Of a stretch of 40,517 nucleotides of DNA, positions 1 to 8,850 are shown piece after piece. Positions within the stretch are counted from its first letter, which is position 1, and each line of letters starts with the position of its first letter. This DNA comes from CAZIRO01 sp964541595 (GTDB taxonomy: Bacteria > Acidobacteriota > HRBIN11): assembly GCA_964541595.1 (NCBI GenBank), contig CAZIRO010000004.1, positions 1 to 40,517 of the forward strand, in the 5' to 3' direction. The notes below the pieces were generated by a model. That model made no database searches. It saw only the letters and a list, made by a program, of their open reading frames with translations, and was not told where the DNA came from. Position numbers and translations under genes: made by a program.

Positions 1-14
1 TCCGGTGCATCCCC

Positions 15-39
15 TGTCCCATTGCCTGTCCCAATCGCG
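15..39. repeat. Right end of intergenic TIR element, copy A (cut by window edge)
   Basis: This 25-bp end matches the right terminus of copy G near position 39608, including the preceding CCGGTGCATCCCC stretch. The rest of the element lies outside the window. The stretch from here to the end of the MBL gene shows no gene that I can support. Confidence 0.75.
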
Positions 40-172
40 GGATCATCTTTCAGCTATTGCCGTCACAGCGTTTTCGTATATCGAATGGTGGGCGAGATCG
101 GTACGTTCGGAGACCCGTAATGAACCGCGCGAGCGAACCCCCTGTCCCCTCCCTCCGGTCGCCACAAAACGG

Positions 173-1114
173 CTATACCTCCAGCACGAGGCCCTCATGG
201 GCACCGACTGTGGCGGGAAAGATCTTGCGAGCGAGTTCAACCATACGATCGATCTGGTTGTCATCGTACTGTGGATCATAATGGTACAACACGAGTTGGC
301 GCACACCTGCCTGGCGGGCCACATCCGCAGCCATCTCACAGGTGCTGTGGCCGAACCCCTGGACCGGATAGACTTCACAGAGATAGTCATCCGGCAGGTA
401 CTGAGAATCGTGAATCAACACGTCCGCATTGCGGGCGAACTGGATCACCCGCCGGTCACCCCCCACATACCCCTCCGTGTCCGTAACATATACCACGGAC
501 CTGCCCTGATACTCCAGACGATACATATACACCCCGCCATCCGGATGCCCGAGGGAGTGGCCCACCCATACCTTGATCGGCGCTGTCTCATATAGATGTC
601 GTTCGCGATACACATTGTACACTTCCGGGTAGATCGACCCCTCCGGAAACACGATGACCTCGCTCGGTTTGACACTGCGTATGACCCGTACGGACTGGAG
701 ATCCTCCAGGTTCACGGGAAAATAGGGGGAGACCATCGCACGACGCAGCCCCTCCTCAAAGGGGTGTTCCAGCATCTTGGGACCGAACAGGAAACAGGTT
801 GTGCTCGGCAGAAAGATCGGTTTGAAAAACGGCAACCCCTGCGTGTGATCGTAATGGGTGTGACTGAAGAAAATGGTCAACACGATGGGTTCCCGTTGCA
901 GCGGCTCGCTGTGGGAGTTCACATGGTGGCGCAGCAACTCGTCACCGAGGGAAATGATGCCCGTACCGGCATCGAACACGATCCGGTAGTGCTCGATCTG
1001 GACTTCCACACACGACGTATTGCCTCCGTACCGTACGGTGCGCGGCCCGGGCACCGGGTGACTACCCCGTACACCGCGAAAACGTACGACCATATGTCGC
1101 TCCGCGCCTGCCAT
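173..1114 (-). CDS. MBL-fold metallo-hydrolase (RNase Z-like beta-lactamase superfamily)
   Basis: The 313-residue protein has the metallo-beta-lactamase fold signature. A beta-rich N-terminus with GGNTSCVEV and DAGTGI leads to the metal-binding FFSHTHYDHTQG (HxHxDH) near residue 110. Further candidate metal ligands are the Asp of YVTDTEGY and the HYDPQYDD segment near the C-terminus. It resembles the RNase Z / PqqB-like branch in which the substrate is often unknown, so nuclease or phosphodiesterase activity is family knowledge and not shown here. The start is supported by AAAGGAG seven bases upstream of the ATG and by a TTGACA/TATGAT promoter just upstream. It is monocistronic as far as seen and divergent from the urocanase gene. 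Confidence 0.85.
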   Translation of the reverse strand: MAGAERHMVVRFRGVRGSHPVPGPRTVRYGGNTSCVEVQIEHYRIVFDAGTGIISLGDELLRHHVNSHSEPLQREPIVLTIFFSHTHYDHTQGLPFFKPIFLPSTTCFLFGPKMLEHPFEEGLRRAMVSPYFPVNLEDLQSVRVIRSVKPSEVIVFPEGSIYPEVYNVYRERHLYETAPIKVWVGHSLGHPDGGVYMYRLEYQGRSVVYVTDTEGYVGGDRRVIQFARNADVLIHDSQYLPDDYLCEVYPVQGFGHSTCEMAADVARQAGVRQLVLYHYDPQYDDNQIDRMVELARKIFPATVGAHEGLVLEV

Positions 1115-1137
1115 CCATCCACTCCTTTATGCACATA

Positions 1138-1165
1138 ATCATATTGGTTTCCTATCCGTTGTCAA
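1138..1165 (-). promoter_or_regulatory. Sigma-70 type promoter for the MBL-fold gene
   Basis: On the minus strand there is TTGACA, a 16-bp spacer and TATGAT. It ends about 24 bp before the gene start. Both hexamers are close to consensus. Confidence 0.7.
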
Positions 1166-1177
1166 AATTTACGACTC

Positions 1178-1202
1178 TGGGATCGGGACAGGCGATGGGA
1201 CA
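1178..1202. repeat. Left end of intergenic TIR element, copy B (one-ended)
   Basis: TGGGATCGGGACAGGCGATG and its continuation match the 25-bp terminal repeat of the family. The following bases (TGCGCACCACCGG...) resemble the interior of copy F up to about position 1260. No matching right end is found before the urocanase promoter, so the copy is truncated or decayed. Confidence 0.75.
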
Positions 1203-1301
1203 TGCGCACCACCGGATCCACCGGTATGCCGGTGGCCATCGGTCCTCCGGTCCCGGGTGTCGGGTCATCCATGCGCGCGCAGTGCACACGGTATCCGGGC
1301 C

Positions 1302-1310
1302 TGGTATAAT
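1302..1310 (+). promoter_or_regulatory. Extended -10 promoter for urocanate hydratase
   Basis: TGGTATAAT is a perfect extended -10 element (TGnTATAAT). There is no good -35 at the right distance. Predicted transcription would begin near 1317 and give a leader of about 100 nt. Confidence 0.6.
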
Positions 1311-1332
1311 GAACATGGGCTTCCGTGCAACG

Positions 1333-1401
1333 CCGGGTGATCAGAACCCCGGTGCAACAATTTCTATCGTCCCCGGGGAATTCCATATATCCGCCCCGGG
1401 G
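1333..1401 (+). promoter_or_regulatory. GC-rich hairpins in the urocanase leader
   Basis: CCGGG/CCCGG (1333-1337 and 1348-1352) can form a small hairpin. Two identical CCCCGGGG palindromes (1371-1378 and 1394-1401) can pair with each other. The second one ends a few bases before the AGGAG ribosome-binding site. Translational control is possible, but no known leader family is recognised. Confidence 0.35.
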
Positions 1402-1418
1402 CATCAGGAGATGCAACC

Positions 1419-3116
1419 ATGGTGGTTTCCGCATCTGAAACGGTCGCACTCCTCACCCGAAAACCCATTCGTGCACCCCGGGGATCGACCCTGCACTGTA
1501 AAGGTTGGCATCAGGAAGCCGCCCTGCGTATGTTGATAAACAACGTCGATCCCGAGGTGGCCGAAAAACCGGAAGAACTCATTGTCTACGGCGGTACCGG
1601 CAAAGCCGCCCGCAACTGGGCATGTTTTGAGCGGATCATCGCGTGTCTGCTGACGCTCGAAAACGATGAAACCCTGCTCGTCCAGTCCGGCAAACCCGTC
1701 GGTATCTTCCGTACCCATGAACGCGCACCCCGTGTGATCATTGCCAGTTCCCTGCTCGTTCCAAAATGGGCGACCTGGGAACACTTCTGGGAGCTGGAAG
1801 CAAAGGGCCTCATCATGTTCGGTCAGATGACTGCGGGCAGCTGGATCTACATCGGCACACAGGGGATTCTGCAGGGCACATTTGAAACACTGGCCGCCGT
1901 TGCCCGCACCCATTTTGATGGGACACTGCGGGGAAAACTCGTGTTGACCGCCGGCCTCGGCGGAATGGGCGGTGCGCAACCGCTCGCATGCACGATGAAC
2001 GGTGGAGTGATGATCGCGGTCGAAGTCGACCCGGACCGCATTCAACGGCGTATCGCCACCGGATATCTGGATCAATGGACGGACAATCTGGACACCGCCT
2101 TGCGCTGGGCCGAAGACGCCGTCCGGAAAAAAGTCCCCCTGTCTATCGGCCTGCTCGGCAATGCTGCGACGGTCTATCCGGAACTCGTCCGTCGGGGGAT
2201 CATTCCGGACGTGGTCACGGATCAGACCTCGGCGCACGATGCCCTGAACGGCTACGTGCCTGACCAGGTGGCGTACGAAGAAGCCCTTCGACTGCGCCAG
2301 ACGGATCCGGATCGATACGTGCAGATGGCCTATGACGCGATGGTGCGTCACTGCGCGGCAATGGTCGAAATGCATAAACGGGGTGCGGTCGTGTTTGATT
2401 ACGGAAACAACCTGCGTGGCCAGGCACTAAAAGCGGGATTCCGGGACGCCTTCGCATACCCCGGGTTCGTTCAGGCGTATATCCGTCCCATGTTTTGTGA
2501 GGGACGCGGACCGTTTCGCTGGGTTGCGCTTTCCGGTGATCCGGAAGACATCTACAAGACGGACCGGGCCGTGCTCGAGTTGTTCCCGGACGACCCCATC
2601 CTGCATCGATGGATCCCGCTGGCACAACAACGCGTTAAGTTCCAGGGACTCCCCGCGCGGATCTGCTGGCTCGGCTATGGTGAACGTGCGGAATTCGGAC
2701 TCCGCATAAACGAAATGGTACGAAAAGGCGAACTGCGTGCGCCGATCGTGATCGGTCGAGACCACCTGGACGGCGGATCGGTGGCATCACCAAATCGAGA
2801 AACCGAAGGGATGCGCGACGGATCGGACGCGATCGCCGACTGGCCAATCCTGAACGCACTGCTCAATGCCGTCTCCGGTGCATCCTGGGTGGCGGTCCAC
2901 CACGGCGGCGGCGTCGGCATCGGGTACTCCATTCACGCCGGAATGGTCGTCGTCGCCGACGGAACGGATGACGGCGCCTGGCGGGTGGAACACGTCCTGA
3001 CCACGGATCCCGGAACGGCGATCATGCGTCACGCGGATGCGGGATACCCGCGCGCCATTGAAGCCGCGCGTACGAAGGGCGTGCGTATACCCATGCTGGA
3101 CGCGGAAAACGAATGA
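1419..3116 (+). CDS. hutU: Urocanate hydratase
   Basis: Urocanase converts urocanate to imidazolonepropionate in histidine degradation, using tightly bound NAD+. At 565 residues the length is typical. Seen are TGGLGGMGGAQ-like glycine motifs (here TAGLGGMGGAQPL) for NAD binding, DYGNNLRGQ, and FCEGRGPFRW. FCEGRGPFRW carries the conserved active-site region with its cysteine. The C-terminal HHGGGVGIGYSIHAGM is also characteristic. AGGAG lies eight bases before the ATG. No hutH, hutI or hutG is nearby, so the rest of the histidine pathway must be elsewhere or missing. gyrB follows from its own promoter. Confidence 0.95.
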   Translation: MVVSASETVALLTRKPIRAPRGSTLHCKGWHQEAALRMLINNVDPEVAEKPEELIVYGGTGKAARNWACFERIIACLLTLENDETLLVQSGKPVGIFRTHERAPRVIIASSLLVPKWATWEHFWELEAKGLIMFGQMTAGSWIYIGTQGILQGTFETLAAVARTHFDGTLRGKLVLTAGLGGMGGAQPLACTMNGGVMIAVEVDPDRIQRRIATGYLDQWTDNLDTALRWAEDAVRKKVPLSIGLLGNAATVYPELVRRGIIPDVVTDQTSAHDALNGYVPDQVAYEEALRLRQTDPDRYVQMAYDAMVRHCAAMVEMHKRGAVVFDYGNNLRGQALKAGFRDAFAYPGFVQAYIRPMFCEGRGPFRWVALSGDPEDIYKTDRAVLELFPDDPILHRWIPLAQQRVKFQGLPARICWLGYGERAEFGLRINEMVRKGELRAPIVIGRDHLDGGSVASPNRETEGMRDGSDAIADWPILNALLNAVSGASWVAVHHGGGVGIGYSIHAGMVVVADGTDDGAWRVEHVLTTDPGTAIMRHADAGYPRAIEAARTKGVRIPMLDAENE

Positions 3117-3124
3117 ACGCTCGC

Positions 3125-3153
3125 TTGCAATATGGGCTGTTCGAATATATGAT
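3125..3153 (+). promoter_or_regulatory. Sigma-70 promoter for gyrB
   Basis: TTGCAA, 17 bp and TATGAT lie just after the urocanase stop codon. This gives a gyrB leader of roughly 160 nt and suggests that gyrB is transcribed independently of hutU. Confidence 0.7.
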
Positions 3154-3321
3154 TACATGACGCAAGGGTGAAGATTCCACAACGTTTGAGGTTGGATACC
3201 GTCTGCGACAGCAATTGAAAAGCGTCTCACCGTGACTGAACGGTGGTCAAGCACCAGGTGGCGCGTGCATCCCACCCGGAAGGAATACTTATTACAATTA
3301 CCGGAATCGGGGAAAGTGCAT

Positions 3322-5775
3322 ATGGCACAAAAACGTTCCGTCCGATCGACCGCATCGACTGCGGTCCACCACACGGTTCCCGAAACGACATACACGGCCG
3401 AACAGATCAAGGTTCTGAAAGGCCTGGAACCGGTCCGTGAACGCCCGGCAATGTATATCGGAAGTACCGACAGCCGGGGACTGCACCATCTCGTGTTTGA
3501 AGTCATCGACAATAGCGTCGATGAGGCACAGGCCGGATACTGTACCGAGATTCAGGTCGTGCTGCACGTGGATGGCAGTGTCTCTGTTATCGATAACGGC
3601 CGCGGCATCCCCGTGGATGTGCATCCGGAGATCGGCCGTCCCGCCGCTGAAGTCGTGATGACGCATCTGCACGCCGGCGGGAAGTTCGGCAGCACGGCCT
3701 ATAAAGTCTCCGGCGGACTGCACGGCGTCGGTGTATCTGTGGTCAACGCGTTGTCCGAATGGCTGGAACTCGAAATCTGGCGCGACGGCAATGTGTATTA
3801 CCAGAAGTACCGTCGCGGCATACCCGTGCATGATCTGAAAGTCATTGGAAAGACCGAGCGTCGGGGTACGAAGGTCCGTTTTAAACCCGATCCCCGGATC
3901 TTTCGGGAAACCACCGAGTTCAGTTTTGATACCATTGCGCACCGCCTGCGTGAACTCGCGTTCCTCAACGGCGGCCTGAAACTCGAACTCATGGATGAAC
4001 GCACGGAACGCTCGCAGGTGTTTCAATACACGGGTGGTATCGTCGAGTTTCTCAGAGAGTTCAATCGTGGACGCAAAGTCCTGCACCCCGAACCGATCGC
4101 CATTCAGGGCAACCGGGACGGTGTAATCGTCGAAATCGCATTGCAATACACGCAGAGTTATCAGGAACAGATCTTTTCATATGCGAACTCGATTCATACG
4201 CGCGACGGCGGCACCCACGTGGCCGGATTCCGCTCGGCAGTGACCCGCGCGGTGCAGCAGTACGCGCAGCGCGAAAACCTGCTGCCGAAAAAACTGGACA
4301 CCCTGACCGGCGATGACATTCGCGAAGGTCTGGTCGCCATCGTGTCCGTATGGATCCCGAACGAGATGCGCCCACAGTTTGAAGGACAGACCAAGACCCG
4401 TCTGGGGAATCCGGAAGTCAAGGGCATCGTCGAAGGCATTACTTACGATGCCATGACGCGGTTCCTGGAAGAGCATCCAGACATTGCCCGTGCGATCGTG
4501 GAAAAATCGATCGAGGCCGCACGGGCACGTCTGGCTGCGCAACGCGCCAAAGAACTCGTGCGGCGCAAAAGCGCACTGGATGGCACCAGCCTGCCGGGAA
4601 AACTCGCGGACTGTCAGGAACGGGACCCGCGGAAGTGTGAACTGTTCATCGTGGAGGGAGAATCGGCCGGCGGTTCGGCCAAACAGGGACGCGACCGCCG
4701 ATTTCAAGCCGTGCTCCCGCTAAAGGGCAAAATCCTGAACGTCGAAAAAGCACGCCTCGAAAAGGTCCTTTCGAACGACGAAATCGTGGCGATCATCGAA
4801 GCGCTCGGTGCCGGTACCGGCCCGGATGACTATGACCTGCGCCGCCTGCGCTACCATAAGGTTATCATCATGGCGGACGCCGATATTGACGGCAGCCACA
4901 TCCGCACGCTGCTGCTGACGTTTTTCTTCCGCCAGATGCCGTGGCTCATCGAACGCGGTCACCTCTACATTGCTCAGCCTCCGTTGTACCGCGTGAAAAA
5001 GGGACGCAAAGAGTTTTACGTGAAAGACGATCGCGAATTGCACCGGTTGTTGCTGCAATCCGCACTTGAACGCGCCCAGGTGCAGATTGATGGGCAGCCG
5101 TATCCCACCCGTCAACTGCATCGAGAAATGGTCGACCTCCTGACAGTGCTGCACTGGTTTGCCCGTCTGGAACGGAAGGGCTATCCCCGCGACCTCATTC
5201 ACCAGCTCGTGCTGTACGGGTATGCTGATCGGGAATCGCTGATCGATCCGCACCGTCTGGAGCAACTCGCTGTACTCATCGAACGTGCCGGATACGAAAT
5301 CACTGCACAAACCCGAGATCCCGAGCACGGCACCGCACGGCTCTTCATCCGATCTCTGGAGAAAGGGGTGCACGGTCGCACGATCGACTGGGATCTCATC
5401 GATTCACCGGAATACGTGGCCATCGTGGAAGCATACGATGCCCATCCCAAAGTGACCCGTGCATCCACTTACGAGATCCGTATGGATCACGGACCGGTGG
5501 AGACGTATACCTCCTGGTTGGAACTGTACGACGCGCTGGAAACGCGCGGACGTAAGGGGATCACCATCACGCGGTTCAAGGGACTGGGAGAAATGAATCC
5601 CGACCAGCTCTGGGAAACGACCATGAATCCCGAAACCCGCACCCTCCTGCAGGTCACCATCGAGGATGCCATGGAAGCCGATCAGGTCTTTGCCATTTTG
5701 ATGGGCGAACAGGTGGAACCCCGTCGCGAATTCATCCTGACGCACGCACTGGAGTTTCGCAACCTGGACATTTAA
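3322..5775 (+). CDS. gyrB: DNA gyrase subunit B
   Basis: This is the ATPase subunit of the type II topoisomerase that introduces negative supercoils with GyrA. The protein is about 817 residues. The GHKL ATPase part holds VIDNSVDEA, DNGRGIPVD and the GGLHGVGVSVVNALS lid motif. The TOPRIM domain has EGESAGGSAKQGRDR and DADIDGSHI. GLGEMNPDQLWETTM lies in the C-terminal GyrA-binding part. About 150 residues inserted between TOPRIM and the tail make it the long form, as in many Gram-negatives. I chose the ATG preceded by GGGGAAAG. A longer in-frame start 90 bases upstream lacks a binding site and adds no conserved sequence. It is not next to recF, which is about 32 kb away in this window. Confidence 0.97.
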   Translation: MAQKRSVRSTASTAVHHTVPETTYTAEQIKVLKGLEPVRERPAMYIGSTDSRGLHHLVFEVIDNSVDEAQAGYCTEIQVVLHVDGSVSVIDNGRGIPVDVHPEIGRPAAEVVMTHLHAGGKFGSTAYKVSGGLHGVGVSVVNALSEWLELEIWRDGNVYYQKYRRGIPVHDLKVIGKTERRGTKVRFKPDPRIFRETTEFSFDTIAHRLRELAFLNGGLKLELMDERTERSQVFQYTGGIVEFLREFNRGRKVLHPEPIAIQGNRDGVIVEIALQYTQSYQEQIFSYANSIHTRDGGTHVAGFRSAVTRAVQQYAQRENLLPKKLDTLTGDDIREGLVAIVSVWIPNEMRPQFEGQTKTRLGNPEVKGIVEGITYDAMTRFLEEHPDIARAIVEKSIEAARARLAAQRAKELVRRKSALDGTSLPGKLADCQERDPRKCELFIVEGESAGGSAKQGRDRRFQAVLPLKGKILNVEKARLEKVLSNDEIVAIIEALGAGTGPDDYDLRRLRYHKVIIMADADIDGSHIRTLLLTFFFRQMPWLIERGHLYIAQPPLYRVKKGRKEFYVKDDRELHRLLLQSALERAQVQIDGQPYPTRQLHREMVDLLTVLHWFARLERKGYPRDLIHQLVLYGYADRESLIDPHRLEQLAVLIERAGYEITAQTRDPEHGTARLFIRSLEKGVHGRTIDWDLIDSPEYVAIVEAYDAHPKVTRASTYEIRMDHGPVETYTSWLELYDALETRGRKGITITRFKGLGEMNPDQLWETTMNPETRTLLQVTIEDAMEADQVFAILMGEQVEPRREFILTHALEFRNLDI

Positions 5776-6183
5776 ACCTCCTGAACACGCCCGCCGAATA
5801 ATACTATTTTCATCTCTATACTCTAATATTATTGAATTTGCAAAACCCGCGACATTGACTTTCAGTTCTGTTGCGCAGCGTTTCCGTATGGAATAAAAAT
5901 TTCTTTTGTGGGCTGTGTCGGCAGGTATGCATTCACATCTGCGATGGTAGCGATCAGTCCGGGAAAATCGCACAAAATTTGCTGTAAGTTTTGTTGAATT
6001 GTTTCGCCTTTTTCGTCCAGTTTCTTTTCTATTCTTTCATCCATCCAATCTGTTTATTCACAGCATTTTCGTATCGAAATTCCCATCTATTGGCCCCGTA
6101 CACCATACGAACTTGCAGTAAATGCGCGGCCTCGATCCACGCATATGGGCGGCGAATATTGAATGGTTTTTGCCTTTGAATTC
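5776..6183. other. AT-rich intergenic region between convergent gyrB and uvrA
   Basis: This gap is clearly richer in A+T than its surroundings. It holds the decayed reading frame described separately, an AT-rich inverted pair (AATAATA/TATTATT at about 5798-5834) and one perfect DnaA-box match TTATTCACA at 6054. No strong GC terminator hairpin is seen for either convergent gene. Confidence 0.6.
5862..6174 (-). pseudogene. Remnant of an unidentified AT-rich gene (two frames)
   Basis: On the minus strand one open frame reads KPFNIRRPYAWIEAAHLLQV... and stops at a TAG near 6045. The overlapping +1 frame starts with an ATG at 6044 and gives a 60-residue peptide beginning MDERIEKKLDEKGETIQQNL. The two frames meet within a few bases. 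Both have protein-like composition, which suggests a frameshifted gene fragment. I do not recognise the family. The first frame has no start codon and runs into the end of uvrA in another frame. Composition unlike the neighbours suggests horizontal origin. The alternative is a genuine 60-residue small protein. Confidence 0.3.
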
Positions 6184-8850
6184 TTAAAGTATCTGTTGCA
6201 AAAATCTTCCCGTACGGCTTTTCGGATGACGTGCGATGACCTCCGGCGGACCGCTGACGACAACACTCCCCCCGAAGCGTCCCGGTCCCGGACCGAGGTC
6301 GATGACGTAATCCGCGTTTCGGATGACATCCAGGTGATGCTCGATGACGATGACGGTATCTCCCCGGCGCACAAGTCGGTCGAGGACCCGCAGCAGATGC
6401 TGGATGTCTTCCGGATGGAGTCCCGTCGTTGGTTCGTCCAGCAGGTAGAGCGTGTCGCCGCCGGAGCGCCGGGCGAGTTCACGGACGAGTTTGAGCCGTT
6501 GTGATTCACCTCCGGAGAGCGTGTGACTGGGCTGCCCCAGACGGAGATACCCCAGCGCCAGATCGCAGAGATACTGCAATTTCCGGGTGATCGAGGGAAA
6601 CGGCGCAAAAAATGCCAGTGCCTCCTGCGCGGTCATTTCGAGCACGTCCGCGATCGTGCGCCCGCGCCAGGTCACCTTCAGCGTATCCGGATTGTACCGG
6701 CGCCCTCCGCAGGTTTCACACAGCAGGTAAGTATCCGGCATGAAATGCATCTGGATACGCTGATACCCCATTCCCCGGCAGGCGGGACACTGCCCGCTTG
6801 TCACATTGAAACTGAATCTGCCGGGACCGTATCCCCAGACGCGTGCGGTGGGCTGGCTTGCGAATACACGGCGGATATCGTCCATCACACCGATGTAGGT
6901 TGTCGGAGTGGATCGCGGGGTACGTCCGATCGGACTCGCATCCACGACGACAACTCGACGGAAGTGATGGGCCCCTTCGATGGCCTCGCAGCGTTCGGGC
7001 TGTGCATGGGGATTCCGGAGCCACCGATGGAGTTCGGTATACAGCACATCGAACACGAGGGTGGACTTTCCCGACCCCGAGACTCCGGTGACCGCAATCA
7101 GCCGGCCCACGGGGAAGCGGATGTCCACACCCCGGATGTTATGACAGCGGATGTTGCGGACGGTGACCCAGGGGACCCGATCCAGGGGCAACCCGGAGCG
7201 CTGCGGAATGACTTTTTCTTTCCGGAGATACCGGGCGGTCAGGGTGGTCGATTTCTGTATGAACGTGTCAGCGGGCGCAGCGGCCAGCAGGTGACCGCCC
7301 CGTTCGCCGGCGCCGGGACCGAGGTCGACGATGAAATCCGCCGCACGGATGGTCATCTCATCGTGCTCAACGACGATGACGGTATTTCCCCGGTCGCGCA
7401 ACTGTCGGAGTACACGGATCATCCGTGCCGTATCTTCCGGATGGAGTCCCACCGTAGGTTCGTCCAGCACGTAGAGTACCCCCCGCAGGTCCTGTGCCGT
7501 CTGGGCAGCCAACCGTACGCGTTGCAGTTCTCCCGTAGAGAGTGTCGCCGTCCACCGGTCCAGGGTCAGGTAACCGAGGCCGACGTCAATGAGATGCGCC
7601 AGTCGCTGCAGAATGGGGGGAAGAATCCGTTGCGCAACAGCGCCCGCCATACCCGTAAAGGTCTGCTGACGCAGCCAGTCGTAAAGATCCTGAATCTCCA
7701 TCCGGCAGAGATCGGTGATCGACTTTCCGTGCACGTAGACGTAACGCGCTTCATCCCGAAGACGCGTGCCCGCACATGCGGGACAGGTCACCGTACGGTC
7801 TTTCCAGTTCAGTCGTTCGTCTTCTGTATTCCATTCCCGCCAGACTGCCCAGCGTATGGACGCGTCCAGCTGATCGATCGACCGGGGGTACTGTCGCCAG
7901 CGCCGTGCGATCGAAGGATGGACCTGACCCATACCTTCACACACCATACATGCGCCCTGCGGGCTGTTAAACGCAAACAGCAACGGATCCATTTCCGGCA
8001 GGGTGCGATCACACCGGGGACAGCGGCACGCGGTGGAGAGCAACGCGGATTCCATGGTTTCCCAATGGATCACCCGCGCGAATCCCCGGGTCATCTCAAC
8101 CGCTGTCTGAAGCGCCTGCAGGATGCGATTCCGACGTTCCGGCTGCACGATCACCCGGTCGATGACGATATCGATCGTATGGTGACGGGTTCGCGCAAGC
8201 CGGGGAGGCGAGTCCAGACGCACCCATGTACCGTCGATACACGCCCACGTATAGCCCCGACGGCGTGCCTGTTCGAGTTCCCGACGGTAGGCCCCCTTGC
8301 GATGGCGCACGATCGGGGCCGCAATGGCCACCGGCGCACCGGCCCAACGGTGCATGACCATCGTGGCCATATCGGGCACCGTTTGCGGCTGGACCTCGAC
8401 CCGGCAATCGGGACATACCATGGTCCCCGCATGGGTGAACAACAGGCGGAGATAATCGTAGATCTCGGTAACCGTCCCCACAGTGGAACGCGGATGCGCG
8501 GTCGCACGTCTCTGTTCGATGGCAATTGCGGGCTGCAGCCCGATGATCCGCTCAACCGCGGGTTTTTCCATCTGGCGAATGAACTGACGGGCGTATGTGG
8601 ACAGGGTTTCCAGGAATCGCCGTTGTCCTTCCGCATATACGGTTTCAAATGCGAGAGAAGACTTCCCCGAACCGCTGACGCCGGTCACCACCGTCAGGCT
8701 GTATTTCGGAATCGCCAGATCGAAACCTTTCAGGTTATGATGCCGGACTCCCTGCACATAGATGACCCGCGTATCGGGCGGCGTCCCCTCGGTTCTCACC
8801 ATGTCATCGAGCAGGACCACCGCACGCGCGATTTCATGCTTCCGGCTCAT
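6184..8850 (-). CDS. uvrA: Excinuclease ABC subunit A (UvrA)
   Basis: This is the damage-recognition ATPase of nucleotide excision repair, which loads UvrB. It is 888 residues against about 940 for the usual protein. The first Walker A is GVSGSGKSSLAFE near residue 55, followed by RSTVGTVTEIYDYLRLLF. Zinc-module cysteines appear as CPDC, CRCPRC, CMVC and CPAC. The first signature is LSTGELQRVRLA, deviating from the usual LSGGE. The second half has GVSGSGKSTLVFD, a second zinc finger CPACRGMGY...CETCGGRRY and a regular LSGGESQRLKL with LLDEPTTGLHPED. The start overlaps the mglA-like stop by 17 bases, so translation is probably coupled. A later in-frame ATG 17 codons downstream is an alternative start. 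Confidence 0.95.
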   Translation of the reverse strand: MSRKHEIARAVVLLDDMVRTEGTPPDTRVIYVQGVRHHNLKGFDLAIPKYSLTVVTGVSGSGKSSLAFETVYAEGQRRFLETLSTYARQFIRQMEKPAVERIIGLQPAIAIEQRRATAHPRSTVGTVTEIYDYLRLLFTHAGTMVCPDCRVEVQPQTVPDMATMVMHRWAGAPVAIAAPIVRHRKGAYRRELEQARRRGYTWACIDGTWVRLDSPPRLARTRHHTIDIVIDRVIVQPERRNRILQALQTAVEMTRGFARVIHWETMESALLSTACRCPRCDRTLPEMDPLLFAFNSPQGACMVCEGMGQVHPSIARRWRQYPRSIDQLDASIRWAVWREWNTEDERLNWKDRTVTCPACAGTRLRDEARYVYVHGKSITDLCRMEIQDLYDWLRQQTFTGMAGAVAQRILPPILQRLAHLIDVGLGYLTLDRWTATLSTGELQRVRLAAQTAQDLRGVLYVLDEPTVGLHPEDTARMIRVLRQLRDRGNTVIVVEHDEMTIRAADFIVDLGPGAGERGGHLLAAAPADTFIQKSTTLTARYLRKEKVIPQRSGLPLDRVPWVTVRNIRCHNIRGVDIRFPVGRLIAVTGVSGSGKSTLVFDVLYTELHRWLRNPHAQPERCEAIEGAHHFRRVVVVDASPIGRTPRSTPTTYIGVMDDIRRVFASQPTARVWGYGPGRFSFNVTSGQCPACRGMGYQRIQMHFMPDTYLLCETCGGRRYNPDTLKVTWRGRTIADVLEMTAQEALAFFAPFPSITRKLQYLCDLALGYLRLGQPSHTLSGGESQRLKLVRELARRSGGDTLYLLDEPTTGLHPEDIQHLLRVLDRLVRRGDTVIVIEHHLDVIRNADYVIDLGPGPGRFGGSVVVSGPPEVIARHPKSRTGRFLQQIL

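Noticed and set aside
6054..6062. DnaA box TTATTCACA in AT-rich DNA next to gyrB, suggesting oriC
   Set aside because: Only one perfect box was found. There is no cluster and no dnaA nearby, so an origin cannot be claimed.
5991..6179. Plus-strand 62-codon frame in the AT-rich gap
   Set aside because: Hydrophobic, no ribosome-binding site, and opposite the better-looking minus-strand remnant.
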